This document shows, one piece after another, positions 1-8,619 of a stretch of 64,000 nucleotides of DNA. Numbering within the stretch: position 1 is the stretch's first letter; each line of letters opens with the position of its first letter. The notes under the pieces are model-generated. The model ran no database searches. It had not been told where the DNA came from and worked only from the letters and a program-made list of their open reading frames with translations. A program made the translations under genes and the position numbers. The DNA is taken from NCBI RefSeq assembly GCF_011806525.1, contig NZ_JAAVKI010000001.1, positions 682,001-746,000 on the forward strand. Reading direction: 5' to 3'. The stretch is from Thalassospira sp. HF15. GTDB lineage: Bacteria; Pseudomonadota; Alphaproteobacteria; Rhodospirillales; Thalassospiraceae.

Positions 1-504
1 TCTTGCTGCGATCGGGCGACCATCGCCGCGCGGCGATCCGGTCATAAGGTCGGCCATCATCGCCACCATACGCTGAAACGCCAGATCATGCTTGGCAGAT
101 ACAAAGTCCGGCACGGCATTCAATGCAGGATCACATCGAAGCCCGGCCAAAAGTCCGGCCACGTCCTCAAGCGTCATGGTATGCGACAGCTCGACCGCAT
201 TTTGACCGCGATAGTAAAACTGCCCATCATTGATTTGGGTGATGTCCGAAACCAGGATCGGCTCCCCCCAATCAATGGTGGAGGCGGCAACAGATTGCCG
301 CGACCGGCCACGTCGTTTTCGATCATGCAGTTTGGCGACATCGCGCCGGTCATACAGGCTTTTGCGCGCATCACCGGGATGGGCAATCGCGCGCACTATC
401 CCCCGGCTGACATAGGCGTAAAGCGTGTCGCGCGATATGCCGACCTGCGTGCAAACGTCTGCTGCCGACAATGTGCAGAATGATCCGTCATCGATTTTTT
501 TCAT
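1..504 (-). CDS. Citrate synthase family protein with N-terminal HTH (partial, runs off the window)
   Basis: Open from an ATG at 504 down to base 1, so only the first 168 residues are present. Residues about 11-50 (ADVCTQVGISRDTLYAYVSR, then a basic stretch ending KRRGRSR) look like a MerR/excisionase-type helix-turn-helix. The following WGEPILVSDI and FYYRGQNAVELS segments match the start of the citrate synthase fold in the family that carries this HTH. The catalytic residues would lie beyond the window. The gene diverges from a CaiB/BaiF CoA-transferase gene with 93 bases between start codons. A joint role in activating and condensing an acyl-CoA, with the HTH perhaps giving self-regulation, is inference. 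There is no strong Shine-Dalgarno; a 14-base palindrome sits just upstream of the start. Confidence 0.75.
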   Translation of the reverse strand, partial: MKKIDDGSFCTLSAADVCTQVGISRDTLYAYVSRGIVRAIAHPGDARKSLYDRRDVAKLHDRKRRGRSRQSVAASTIDWGEPILVSDITQINDGQFYYRGQNAVELSHTMTLEDVAGLLAGLRCDPALNAVPDFVSAKHDLAFQRMVAMMADLMTGSPRGDGRPIAAR

Positions 505-511
505 ATTGATT

Positions 512-525
512 ATCTTGATCAAGAT
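512..525. promoter_or_regulatory. Perfect 14-bp palindrome, candidate operator
   Basis: ATCTTGATCAAGAT is a perfect inverted repeat 8 bases upstream of the HTH-citrate synthase start and in the shared control region with the divergent CoA-transferase gene. Its position would let a bound protein block the minus-strand gene. Self-binding by the HTH domain of that gene is a guess. Confidence 0.4.
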
Positions 526-597
526 TGACGGTTTGTCCAGTCCGGGATGATGCTTTGGGTCTTACTGGTTCCGCCCCCTGAACAAGGAAACGCCATC

Positions 598-1953
598 ATG
601 CCCAACCGTTTCACGCCCCAAATCGCCAATGCCCTTGGTCTTTCTGAAACACCTGAAATCACAACCATCCGCACAGACGCCTTGCCGTCCTATTTCGCAG
701 TATCGGAACTGGCCAGCGCAAGTATCGGGATGGCGGGCGCGATGATTTCAAACTGGCGCGCGCTTGAAACCGGATCGCTTGCACCGGTAACGGTTGATCA
801 GCGGCTGGCGTCGAAATGGTTTGATATGACGATCCGTCCACAGGGCTGGAAATTGCCAAGCATCTGGGATCCGCTGGCAGGCGACTATCAAACCCGCGAT
901 GGCTGGATCCGTTTGCATACCAACGCACCGCACCACCGCGCGGCCGCACTTTCTGTTCTGGGCGATTACCAAACCCGCGATGACCTCGCCATGGCGGTAC
1001 GGGATTGGCAAAGCGACGCGCTTGAAACCAAAATCGTTGCGGCCAATGGCTGCGCTGCGGCGATGCGCAGCCTTGCGGAATGGCAGGCACACCAGCAAGG
1101 AAAAGCCATCGCCACAGACCCCCTGATCAGTTGGCAGCAGCATGCAAAAACCATTGTCACGCCTGCATCAATTGACTCGACCTGCCCGCTGCGTGGCATC
1201 CGGGTCCTTGATCTGACACGTGTCTTGTCCGGGCCGGTCGCCGGGCGTTTTCTGGCCGCCTATGGTGCGGATGTGCTGCGCATTGATCCGCCGGGCTGGG
1301 ATGAAGGTGCGGTCATTCCCGAAGTGACACTCGGCAAACGCTGTGCGGGACTTGATTTGCGCGAAGCTGAAGACCGAAAGATATTTGAAGATCTGGTTTC
1401 GAATGCGGACATCTTGCTGCACGGCTATCGCCCGGCTGCCCTGCCCGCATTGGGCTATGACGCCAAAACCCTGCGCACCATTAACCCGGCGCTGATTGAC
1501 GTGACACTGTCTGCCTATGGTTGGACCGGGCCATGGGCAAAGCGGCGCGGGTTTGACAGCCTTGTTCAAATGAGCTGCGGCATAGCCGATTGGGGCATGA
1601 TGCAGGCGAGTGCGGAGAAGCCCATTCCGCTTCCCGTTCAGGCCCTTGATCACGCGACGGGATATCTGATGGCGGCCAGTGCCGTTCGCGCCCTGATCCG
1701 CCGCGCCACGCATGGCGAAATCACAACCGCCCGCCATTCATTGGCCAGAACGGCACATATGCTCAGCAAGACAGCGACGCCCGATTGCATTGGCAGGGTT
1801 GCTGCGGAAACAGACGCGGATATTGCCGCAAATCTGGAAGAGACGGACTGGGGTCCAGCCCGACGCATCGCCTTTCCCGTCAACATCGCAGGCACACCCC
1901 ATCGCTGGGATCACCCGGCAGGAAAGCTGCATCGTCATGCTGCGCGCTGGTAA
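598..1953 (+). CDS. CaiB/BaiF family (family III) CoA-transferase
   Basis: 451 residues from the ATG at 598, chosen because AAGGAA lies 8 bases upstream; an in-frame start at 547 has no such site. The family's Rossmann-like opening (GIRVLDLTRVLSGPVAGRFL, then GADVLRIDPPGWDE) begins only at about residue 200 and is followed by LDLREAEDRK and GFDSLVQMSCGIAD. The first 200 residues hold what looks like the small domain that usually comes after it (DGWIRLHTNAPHHRAA, and AAMRSLAEWQAH). The order of the halves is therefore swapped relative to the common FRC/CaiB layout. Enzymes of this family move CoA between acyl donors and carboxylic acids; the substrate here is unknown. The divergent HTH-citrate synthase suggests a shared short-chain acyl-CoA pathway. 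Confidence 0.8.
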   Translation: MPNRFTPQIANALGLSETPEITTIRTDALPSYFAVSELASASIGMAGAMISNWRALETGSLAPVTVDQRLASKWFDMTIRPQGWKLPSIWDPLAGDYQTRDGWIRLHTNAPHHRAAALSVLGDYQTRDDLAMAVRDWQSDALETKIVAANGCAAAMRSLAEWQAHQQGKAIATDPLISWQQHAKTIVTPASIDSTCPLRGIRVLDLTRVLSGPVAGRFLAAYGADVLRIDPPGWDEGAVIPEVTLGKRCAGLDLREAEDRKIFEDLVSNADILLHGYRPAALPALGYDAKTLRTINPALIDVTLSAYGWTGPWAKRRGFDSLVQMSCGIADWGMMQASAEKPIPLPVQALDHATGYLMAASAVRALIRRATHGEITTARHSLARTAHMLSKTATPDCIGRVAAETDADIAANLEETDWGPARRIAFPVNIAGTPHRWDHPAGKLHRHAARW

Positions 1954-2027
1954 GGTGTGATCAGGATCAAGTTCAAGAATTGTCACAAACCTTGACGTCG
2001 CCGATTTGTCTGCGCATAGTCGCCTGA

Positions 2028-2118
2028 TCTCCGGGGGGGCCGATCGTAAATCGGCTGAGAGGTTCGGTGTTGCCGAACGACCCTTTGAACCTGAACCGGT
2101 TAAGACCGGCGTAGGAAG
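2028..2118 (+). promoter_or_regulatory. TPP riboswitch (THI element)
   Basis: The conserved cores are present in order: a G-rich start at about 2032-2039, CTGAGA at 2055-2060, ACCCTTTGAACCTGA at 2080-2094 and GTTAAGACCGGCGTAGGAA near 2099-2117. The variable P3-type helix (GGTTCGGT...GCCGAAC) sits between. The aptamer ends at the AGGAAGGA ribosome site, 4 bases before the ATG at 2125, so thiamine pyrophosphate binding probably hides the start site and represses the transporter operon downstream. Confidence 0.95.
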
Positions 2119-2124
2119 GATCGT

Positions 2125-2910
2125 ATGCGCAGCACAGAACACGCGCCCGACATGGCGCAAAACAATCCAGCCCGTTTCGACATTGCCCTGCATGCGGCCC
2201 GTGTGGCCTTTAACGGTGCGGACGTTTTCCATGATCTTGATCTGACATTGCCCGCTGGCAGCTTTACTTGCCTGCTGGGACCAAGTGGTGTGGGCAAAAG
2301 TACGCTTTTGCGCTATTTCGCGGGCCTCGTCGAAGGCGATGTTAGCGGTACCATCACCTGTTCGGACAATACCCCGCTCAAAGACCGGGTCGCCTATATG
2401 GCGCAGCAGGATTTGCTGCTGCCGTGGCGCACAGTGCATGAGAACGTCGTGCTGGGCGCTGTCCTGCGCGGCGAAACACCCAAACATGACAAAGCCTCAC
2501 ATTTGCTGACCGAAGTTGGATTAAGTGATGCGGCAAACCTGCGCCCTGCTGAACTGTCTGGCGGCATGAAGCAACGCGCGGCCCTTGCCCGCACCCTGAT
2601 GGAGGATCGCCCGGTCGTTCTGATGGACGAGCCGTTCTCGGCTCTTGATCCACTTAACCGTCTTCGCCTGCAGGAACTTTCCGCCCGCATGCTGCGCGGC
2701 AAAACGGTCCTTCTGGTCACCCACGACCCGCTTGAAGCCCTGCGCCTTGGCGATCGCGTTCATGTCCTGTCAGGCAGTCCGGCACGATTGCAGGATGCCA
2801 TCACACCAAAGGGCCAAAGCCCGCGTAACATTGCTGATCCCGATATCCTGGCACAGCAGGCCGAATTGCTTGGTCAACTTGGCGCAGACGCGTCGGAGGG
2901 TGCGGTATGA
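2125..2910 (+). CDS. thiZ: ABC transporter ATPase, thiamine-precursor (pyrimidine) uptake
   Basis: 261 residues with all ABC ATPase motifs in order: Walker A GPSGVGKST near residue 52, Q-loop AQQD, signature LSGGMKQRAALARTL, Walker B VVLMDEP and switch histidine VTHD. It is a single nucleotide-binding domain expected on the cytoplasmic face. The TPP riboswitch directly ahead, and the permease and NMT1/THI5-like binding protein behind, identify it as the energising subunit of a pyrimidine (formylaminopyrimidine or HMP) importer of the ThiXYZ type rather than a nitrate/taurine system. Its stop overlaps the permease start by four bases (ATGA), implying translational coupling. Confidence 0.88.
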   Translation: MRSTEHAPDMAQNNPARFDIALHAARVAFNGADVFHDLDLTLPAGSFTCLLGPSGVGKSTLLRYFAGLVEGDVSGTITCSDNTPLKDRVAYMAQQDLLLPWRTVHENVVLGAVLRGETPKHDKASHLLTEVGLSDAANLRPAELSGGMKQRAALARTLMEDRPVVLMDEPFSALDPLNRLRLQELSARMLRGKTVLLVTHDPLEALRLGDRVHVLSGSPARLQDAITPKGQSPRNIADPDILAQQAELLGQLGADASEGAV

Positions 2911-3719
2911 CGGGTCAAAATAATCCTCATACAAAATCCATCCCGCTGTCGGAGCGTCGCTGGCTCAAGCTTGCGCGGCCGCTGATCATTATCGTTGCGC
3001 TGATTGCCACTTGGCAGGTCCTGGTGATTGTCACCGGCGCGCCGAAATACATGCTGCCGCCCCCGGCCGATGTCTGGTCAACGCTAAACGAACGTCATGC
3101 AGTCCTGCTTGATCATGCGCAATACACCATCGCCGAAACCGTGATCGGCCTCTTTGCCGGCGCCGCGCTTGGCACCCTTGCGGCTATTCCGATGGCGCTG
3201 TTTTCACCGGTGCGGTTCTGGTTGATGCCGATCCTGCTGGTATCGCAGGCCATTCCGTTCTTTGCGCTGGCGCCGCTTCTGGTGTTGTGGCTGGGCTTTG
3301 GCTTGGCGTCGAAGATCGCCATGGCGGCACTCATCATTTTCTTCCCCGTGACGGTTGCGTTCTTTGATGGGCTGTCACGCACCGAGACCGGCTGGCTTGA
3401 TCTGGCGCGCACCATGGGGGCCAGCCGTTGGCGGCTTTTGACCCATATCCGCCTGCCTGCGGCCCTGCCCGCCTTTGCATCGGGCTTTCGCGTTGCCACC
3501 GCCGTCGCGCCGATTGGGGCTGTGATCGGTGAGTGGGTCGGGTCCAGTCACGGGCTGGGATATCTGATGCTGCATGCCAATGCGCGGGTTCAGATCGACA
3601 TGGTTTTTGCCTGTCTGCTGATCCTGTGCGCCTTTTCAATCACGCAGTATTTCATTGTCGACCGCATCCTGCGCGCGGCCCTGCCATGGCAACCCGACAG
3701 CCTGAAACCGGTTCGATAA
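2907..3719 (+). CDS. thiX: ABC transporter permease, thiamine-precursor uptake
   Basis: 270 residues with about six hydrophobic spans, the first at roughly 25-45 and the last near the C-terminus. The cytoplasmic EAA loop that docks to the ATPase is visible as ARTMGASRWRLLTHIRLP. It belongs to the BPD_transp_1 family shared with nitrate, taurine and pyrimidine importers; the riboswitch-controlled operon points to thiamine precursor import. Start codon overlaps the ATPase stop. The gene ends 81 bases before the binding-protein gene. Confidence 0.87.
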   Translation: MTGQNNPHTKSIPLSERRWLKLARPLIIIVALIATWQVLVIVTGAPKYMLPPPADVWSTLNERHAVLLDHAQYTIAETVIGLFAGAALGTLAAIPMALFSPVRFWLMPILLVSQAIPFFALAPLLVLWLGFGLASKIAMAALIIFFPVTVAFFDGLSRTETGWLDLARTMGASRWRLLTHIRLPAALPAFASGFRVATAVAPIGAVIGEWVGSSHGLGYLMLHANARVQIDMVFACLLILCAFSITQYFIVDRILRAALPWQPDSLKPVR

Positions 3720-3800
3720 CACCATTCACCGCCGTCAGGTTGGCGGCGAAACCAATCATCGCATGACTAATGCATGGCGCATAAATACGGAGGTCCTTCC

Positions 3801-4754
3801 ATGTCACGCCTGAAATCCATGCTTACCGCCGCCACCCTTGGTGCTGCTGTTCTGGGAACATCCAGTACGGCCTTTGCTGCGGACAAACTGACCATTCTTC
3901 TTGATTGGTTTGTGAACCCCGATCATGCCCCGCTGATCGTTGCCAAGGAAAAGGGTTTCTTTGCCAAGCATGATCTCGACGTCGAACTGATCGAACCATC
4001 CGATCCATCCGCTCCGCCGCGCCTTGTTGCCGCCGGTCAGGGTGATGTGGCCGTAAACTATCAGCCACAGCTTCACGTTCAGGCCGCCGAGGGCCTGCCT
4101 CTGACGCGCATCGGCACCCTGGTTGCAACCCCGCTTAACAGTCTGATCGTGCTTGCTGATGGCCCGATCAAGGAAATCGCGGATCTTAAGGGCAAAAAGA
4201 TCGGCTATTCCCTTGCGGGGTTTGAGGATGCGCTTTTGGGCACCATGCTGGGCAACCATGGGGTATCAATTGACGATGTCGAGCTGATCAATGTGAACTT
4301 CTCACTGTCGCCTTCACTTTATTCCGGTCAGGTCGATGCGATCATTGGCGGGTACCGCAATTTCGAGCTCAATCAGATGGAGATCGAAGGTAAACCGGGC
4401 AAGGCATTTTACGTCGAGGAAGAAGGCGTTCCACCCTATGACGAGCTGATCCTGACGGTGCGCAACGATAAAACCGATGATCCGCGTTATGCCCGCATGC
4501 TGGCCGCACTTGAAGAGGGCGTGCAATACCTGATCAACCATCCTGATGACAGCTGGCAGGCTTTCATTTCGGCTTATCCGAACCTTGATGATGAACTCAA
4601 CATCAAGGCATGGGCCGATACCCTGCCACGCTTTGCCCTGCGTCCAGCCGCCCTTGATAAGGCCCGTTATGCGCGCTTTGCCGATTACATGGTCAAACAG
4701 GGCCTGATCGAAGAAAGCCCGGCGCTTGAGACCTATGCGACCGTAATCGAATAA
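3801..4754 (+). CDS. thiY: ABC transporter substrate-binding protein, NMT1/THI5-like
   Basis: 317 residues from the ATG at 3801, which has GGAGG about 8 bases upstream; an earlier in-frame ATG at 3774 lacks one. Residues 1-26 are a Sec signal peptide ending STAFAA. The mature part opens with DKLTILLDWFVNPDHAPLIVA, typical of NMT1/THI5-like periplasmic proteins that bind the thiamine pyrimidine moiety, and continues with GFF...LDVELIEPSDPSAPP. Third gene of the riboswitch operon and its specificity subunit in the periplasm. Which pyrimidine it binds cannot be told from sequence. Confidence 0.88.
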   Translation: MSRLKSMLTAATLGAAVLGTSSTAFAADKLTILLDWFVNPDHAPLIVAKEKGFFAKHDLDVELIEPSDPSAPPRLVAAGQGDVAVNYQPQLHVQAAEGLPLTRIGTLVATPLNSLIVLADGPIKEIADLKGKKIGYSLAGFEDALLGTMLGNHGVSIDDVELINVNFSLSPSLYSGQVDAIIGGYRNFELNQMEIEGKPGKAFYVEEEGVPPYDELILTVRNDKTDDPRYARMLAALEEGVQYLINHPDDSWQAFISAYPNLDDELNIKAWADTLPRFALRPAALDKARYARFADYMVKQGLIEESPALETYATVIE

Positions 4755-4808
4755 CTTTCAGTTCCCCCCTGCTTTCGTAAGGGCTGCCTCAGCACCTGCG
4801 AAAGCATT

Positions 4809-4874
4809 GGTCTGCCTCCGCATGGGCAGACCACCCCGAAGGCCGAAATGTGTGTCCCGCATTTCGGCCTTTCC
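4809..4874 (+). terminator. Double hairpin, probable terminator of the thi transporter operon
   Basis: A perfect 8-bp hairpin (GGTCTGCC/GGCAGACC, 4809-4832) is followed by a perfect 12-bp stem (4839-4850 with 4860-4871) ending in CTTTCCC. The U-tract is short, so termination may be partial. A further 7-bp hairpin arm pair (GCTTTCG/CGAAAGC) lies at about 4770-4804. Confidence 0.65.
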
Positions 4875-4930
4875 CTTGCGCGGGTTGATTTGGCCGTTAC
4901 CTTATAGTGGGTCGTATAAAGGACAGCAGA

Positions 4931-6016
4931 TTGGTCAAACCAACACCGGATCAGGACATCAACGTGCAGCAAGAAAACAAACCCGACCACCACACAGAAA
5001 CCGGTTTCGAGAACCATCACCCCCTGCCCGATACCGTCAAACGGTCTTTCTGGCATTTCTTGCGGCGGCGTTATTTCGGCGACGACAACTGGCCCAAGGC
5101 CAAACATCAGATCGGCAAGATCCCGACCGAAACACCTGATCATGACGCCATCCACAATCCAGACCCAAGCCGCCTGCAGGTCACGTGGGTCGGTCATGCC
5201 ACGGTTCTGGTGCAATATAGCGGGCTGAACATCCTGACCGATCCGGTATTTTCGGATCGCGCATCGCCATTCAAGCGCCTTGGCCCGAAACGCTATACCC
5301 AACCCGGCCTTCACATTGATCAGTTGCCCAAGCTTGATCTGGTGTTGCTGTCACACAATCACTATGACCATTTCGATCTTGCCAGCCTGACACAACTTGG
5401 CAATGCGCCGTGCTATATCCTGCCGCTTAAAAACGGTGCGCTTTTGGAAAAGGCGGGAATCACTGCTGATCGCTATGTCGAACTTGATTGGGATGAAAGC
5501 CATCATCATGACGAGTTGAAGATCACGCATGTGCCGTCGAACCATTGGTCAAGCCGCAGCACCAAGGACCGCAAGGAAATGCTGTGGGGTGGGTATGTCC
5601 TTGAATTTTCTGATGGCTACCGGTTCTATTTTGTCGGCGACACCGGCTGGAACGAAGCACTATTTACCGAAATGGGTGCGATCCATGGCGGAATTGATTT
5701 TGGCCTGATCCCGATCGGGGCCTATGACCCGCGCGACTTCATGCGCAATTCGCACTGCAATCCCGAAGAAGCCATTCAGATCATGCAGAAAATGGGCGTC
5801 AAACAGGCGCTTGCCATTCACTGGGGCACATTTGTTCTGACTGCCGAACCGGTTGATGAACCGCCCGTCAGACTGGCGTCTGCCCGCAAGGATGCCGGAA
5901 TTGCACATAGCGATTTCATTGCCCCACCTATTGGTGCGACCCGGTTCTTTGATGGCAAAAGCACTGCATCATCGACAACCTCGCAAAAGGTCGAGCATAC
6001 GGCGTCTAGCTCATAG
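4931..6016 (+). CDS. Metallo-beta-lactamase-fold hydrolase, NAPE-PLD/UlaG-like
   Basis: 361 residues if translation starts at the TTG at 4931, six bases after AAAGGAC; GTG codons at 4907 and 4964 are alternatives and the start is uncertain. The metal ligands are clear: HNHYDH (HxHxDH), then SNHWSSR, FVGDTGWN and a late IHWGTF. The order and the VTWVGHATVLVQ opening fit the cytoplasmic NAPE-PLD/UlaG/RomA branch, which cleaves phosphodiester or lactone bonds. No signal peptide is seen. The last 25 residues are Ser/Thr rich and probably disordered. Substrate unknown; it stands alone after the thi operon. Confidence 0.8.
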   Translation: MVKPTPDQDINVQQENKPDHHTETGFENHHPLPDTVKRSFWHFLRRRYFGDDNWPKAKHQIGKIPTETPDHDAIHNPDPSRLQVTWVGHATVLVQYSGLNILTDPVFSDRASPFKRLGPKRYTQPGLHIDQLPKLDLVLLSHNHYDHFDLASLTQLGNAPCYILPLKNGALLEKAGITADRYVELDWDESHHHDELKITHVPSNHWSSRSTKDRKEMLWGGYVLEFSDGYRFYFVGDTGWNEALFTEMGAIHGGIDFGLIPIGAYDPRDFMRNSHCNPEEAIQIMQKMGVKQALAIHWGTFVLTAEPVDEPPVRLASARKDAGIAHSDFIAPPIGATRFFDGKSTASSTTSQKVEHTASSS

Positions 6017-6106
6017 CAGCCCTTGCAAGTTCGGTTTGGTTGTTTTTCAATCTGCGTGCTAAGCATCAATGATTACGTCACAAAACCGTAACATTGATGG
6101 CCCGCC

Positions 6107-6958
6107 ATGAGTTTGACTGTCTTTCTTGCCGTAATGGGTGCTGCCCTGATGCATGCCGTGTGGAATGCATTGGTCAAGGGTGGCTCGGACAAATTGATGA
6201 ACATGACAGCGATTGTGCTGGGCCATACGCCGATTGTTCTCGTCCTGCTGCCCTTTGTTGAACTTCCGGCACGTGAAAGCTGGCCCTATCTGATTGGTTC
6301 CATCGGGCTTCATATCGGCTATCAGTTGTTTCTGATCCTGGCGTATCGTTTGGGTGATCTCAGCCAGGTTTATCCGATCGCACGCGGGTCTTCGCCGCTG
6401 ATTGTCGCCGCTGTCTCGGTCCTGATCATGGGCGCAACCCTGCATGTCAGCGAGTGGCTGGCGATTGTCGTGATTGGGGTTGGCATCATCAGCATGTGCA
6501 TCACAAGGCAGGCCGATGGTTTACACAACCGCAATGCAGCCGTTGCTGCCATCATCACCGGCTGTTTTATCAGCAGCTACTCACTGGTGGATGGCACCGG
6601 TGCACGGCTGGCTGGAACAGCGCTTGGATATTACAGCTATCAGACCATCGGTAATATTGTGATCTTTGCTGTGATTGTGACCCTCATGCGCCCGCGCATT
6701 CTTGCCGATATCGCGCAGTCAGGCAAAAAGGTCTTTTTCGTTGGTGGGACCGCGTCCTTCGGGGCCTATGCCACGGTGATGTGGGCCTTTACACAGGCAC
6801 CGATTCCGCTTGTGGTCGCACTGCGTGAAACCGGCATTATCTTTGCCCTTCTGATCGGGGTGTTCTTCATGGGCGAAAAGCTTAATCTTGTGAAGATATC
6901 CTCGACCATGATGACGTTGGGCGGGGCGATTATCCTGCGTCTGGCGCGCAGCCTTTAG
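6107..6958 (+). CDS. EamA-family (DMT) inner-membrane transporter
   Basis: 283 residues, almost entirely hydrophobic, with about ten predicted membrane spans in two repeats of five, as usual for drug/metabolite transporters of this length. Conserved-looking elements are MHAVWNALVKGG in the first helix, YPIARGSSPLIVA in the first repeat and ALRETGIIFALLIGVFFMGE in the second. Proteins of this family usually export amino acids or other metabolites. There is no clear ribosome site before the ATG. The gene is single. Confidence 0.82.
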   Translation: MSLTVFLAVMGAALMHAVWNALVKGGSDKLMNMTAIVLGHTPIVLVLLPFVELPARESWPYLIGSIGLHIGYQLFLILAYRLGDLSQVYPIARGSSPLIVAAVSVLIMGATLHVSEWLAIVVIGVGIISMCITRQADGLHNRNAAVAAIITGCFISSYSLVDGTGARLAGTALGYYSYQTIGNIVIFAVIVTLMRPRILADIAQSGKKVFFVGGTASFGAYATVMWAFTQAPIPLVVALRETGIIFALLIGVFFMGEKLNLVKISSTMMTLGGAIILRLARSL

Positions 6959-6977
6959 CGCTTTCCACCATGAGAAA

Positions 6978-7007
6978 GACCGGCAACACCAAATGGTATT
7001 GCCGGTC
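6978..7007 (+). terminator. Hairpin after the EamA gene
   Basis: GACCGGCAA at 6978-6986 pairs perfectly with TTGCCGGTC at 6999-7007, 20 bases after the stop codon. No U-tract follows, so this may be an RNA-stabilising hairpin rather than a strong terminator. Bases 7010-7202 beyond it hold no gene that I can see. Confidence 0.4.
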
Positions 7008-7202
7008 AGTCTGGTGCATCTGTTTGGGCGACAGATCGTCCGGCCCAATGCTATAACTGCGACCCTCATGAAGCCGTCACAACACAAAAGTTACGTTATA
7101 ACATTGCAATTTTTCGCGTGAGAACCCGGTAAAGTCAAGTCCGCATATGGGAAATATGTGGACCCGACTGAAGCCGCAAAATACCTGCGCGCGTAAAAGC
7201 AA

Positions 7203-8516
7203 TCAGACACGTGTGCGCGGGGTGCGACGCGTGCCGTCCTCGAACCGGCCAAGTTCCATGCCCTTTAGCGTGATGGATGGCTGTCCGGTGGTGATCCAGT
7301 CGGCCAGCACCTTGCCCACCACCGGCCCCATGGCAAAGCCGTGGCCAGAAAAACCTGATGCGACAAAGAAGTGTTTGGGGTTATCGAATTGATCAATCAC
7401 CGGCACCGCGTCCGGGGTGACATCAATATCGCCCGCCCATGTATCGACAATGCCAACCTTCTTGATCTGCGGCAGGACCTTTTGCAGGTTGCGCATCGCA
7501 TTTTTGACACGCACCTCATAGGGTTCCGCCTGATTGGTGCGTCGACCGATCATCGGTTGTTTGGCAGCATCCGAGCCCGGCATGCGATCGACCAGATCAT
7601 CAAAGAACCGCTTGTTAAAGTGGAACTTGAAGGTCGCCCAATTATCAAACAAGCCCGGCATGAAATCGCGCGCGAACTTAAGACGCCCCATAGTGACATC
7701 AATGTCGGTCATGAATTCATCGGCGATGTTCAACGACCCGTCAGCGCGCTGACGAAACGCCAGCCCTGCTGCCAATGTACCCGCGGCCGAGATATCAGGA
7801 ACGGGCGTTGTCCGGATCACCGTCCCGCGTGTGGTTTGCTGCGGCATACGACGCCCGAACTTGGCAACAAATTTATGGGTCGCAGCCCCAGCAGCGCAAA
7901 TGACGTACTTGCATTTGATTTCGCCCTGCTCGGACACGACTGAGCTGATCGCGCCTGCCTCGGTCTCAATCGACAGCGCACCGCACCCCTCGGCAATAAC
8001 TGCCCCCATCTCACTGGCGCGCTTGGCAATCGCAGGTGCGGCCTTTTTTGGTTCGGCCTGCCCATCGGACGGTGTGTAGATACCGCCAACACCCGGTGCT
8101 GTGATCCCCGGGGTCAGCTTTTCGACACCCTTGGGATCAAGAACCTGGGTTTCGATGCCAAAGTGTTTGGTGTCGCTAATCCAGTCTTCGAACTCGCTCA
8201 TTTCCTTGTCATCGCGCGCAACGAACAGAACCCCGCCCTGACGCCATTCGAGATCGGCATTCAGTTCCTTTTCAAGGCCTTGCCAGATCTTGTTGCCTTC
8301 GATCATCAAGGGCAATTCAACCGGATCACGCCCCTGCTGGCGGACAAAGCCCCAGGCACGACCGGACTGATGGGAAGCAATTGTATCCTTTTCCAGAAGC
8401 ACGACTTTCATGCCGGCCTTGGTCAGGTAATAGGCGCTTGAAGACCCATGAATGCCGCCGCCGATAACAACGACATCGCATTCCTTGGGCAGAGTGATTT
8501 TGGGATAAACAGTCAT
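7203..8516 (-). CDS. FAD-dependent amine/amino-acid oxidoreductase (DAO family)
   Basis: 437 residues starting with ATG after AGGTCC. A dinucleotide-binding fingerprint (VVVIGGGIHGSSSAYYL, residues 15-31, followed by VVLLEKD) marks FAD binding. The C-terminal DTWAGDIDVTPDAVPVID and ASGFSGHGFAMGP segments are typical of the sarcosine/glycine oxidase-like branch that oxidises secondary amines or amino acids to imines. No signal peptide or membrane span, so probably cytoplasmic. It is divergent from the PLP C-S lyase gene with about 100 bases between, suggesting linked catabolism of an amino compound. The exact substrate cannot be read from sequence. Confidence 0.82.
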   Translation of the reverse strand: MTVYPKITLPKECDVVVIGGGIHGSSSAYYLTKAGMKVVLLEKDTIASHQSGRAWGFVRQQGRDPVELPLMIEGNKIWQGLEKELNADLEWRQGGVLFVARDDKEMSEFEDWISDTKHFGIETQVLDPKGVEKLTPGITAPGVGGIYTPSDGQAEPKKAAPAIAKRASEMGAVIAEGCGALSIETEAGAISSVVSEQGEIKCKYVICAAGAATHKFVAKFGRRMPQQTTRGTVIRTTPVPDISAAGTLAAGLAFRQRADGSLNIADEFMTDIDVTMGRLKFARDFMPGLFDNWATFKFHFNKRFFDDLVDRMPGSDAAKQPMIGRRTNQAEPYEVRVKNAMRNLQKVLPQIKKVGIVDTWAGDIDVTPDAVPVIDQFDNPKHFFVASGFSGHGFAMGPVVGKVLADWITTGQPSITLKGMELGRFEDGTRRTPRTRV

Positions 8517-8619
8517 GTGGGGACCTAAAGATCAGTGTTTGGTGGCAATTCAATTTGGTGTGTGGCGGGAACCACGTTATGTTGCGCGGCAACAAATCTC
8601 AACCAAATCAGGTGCCACC

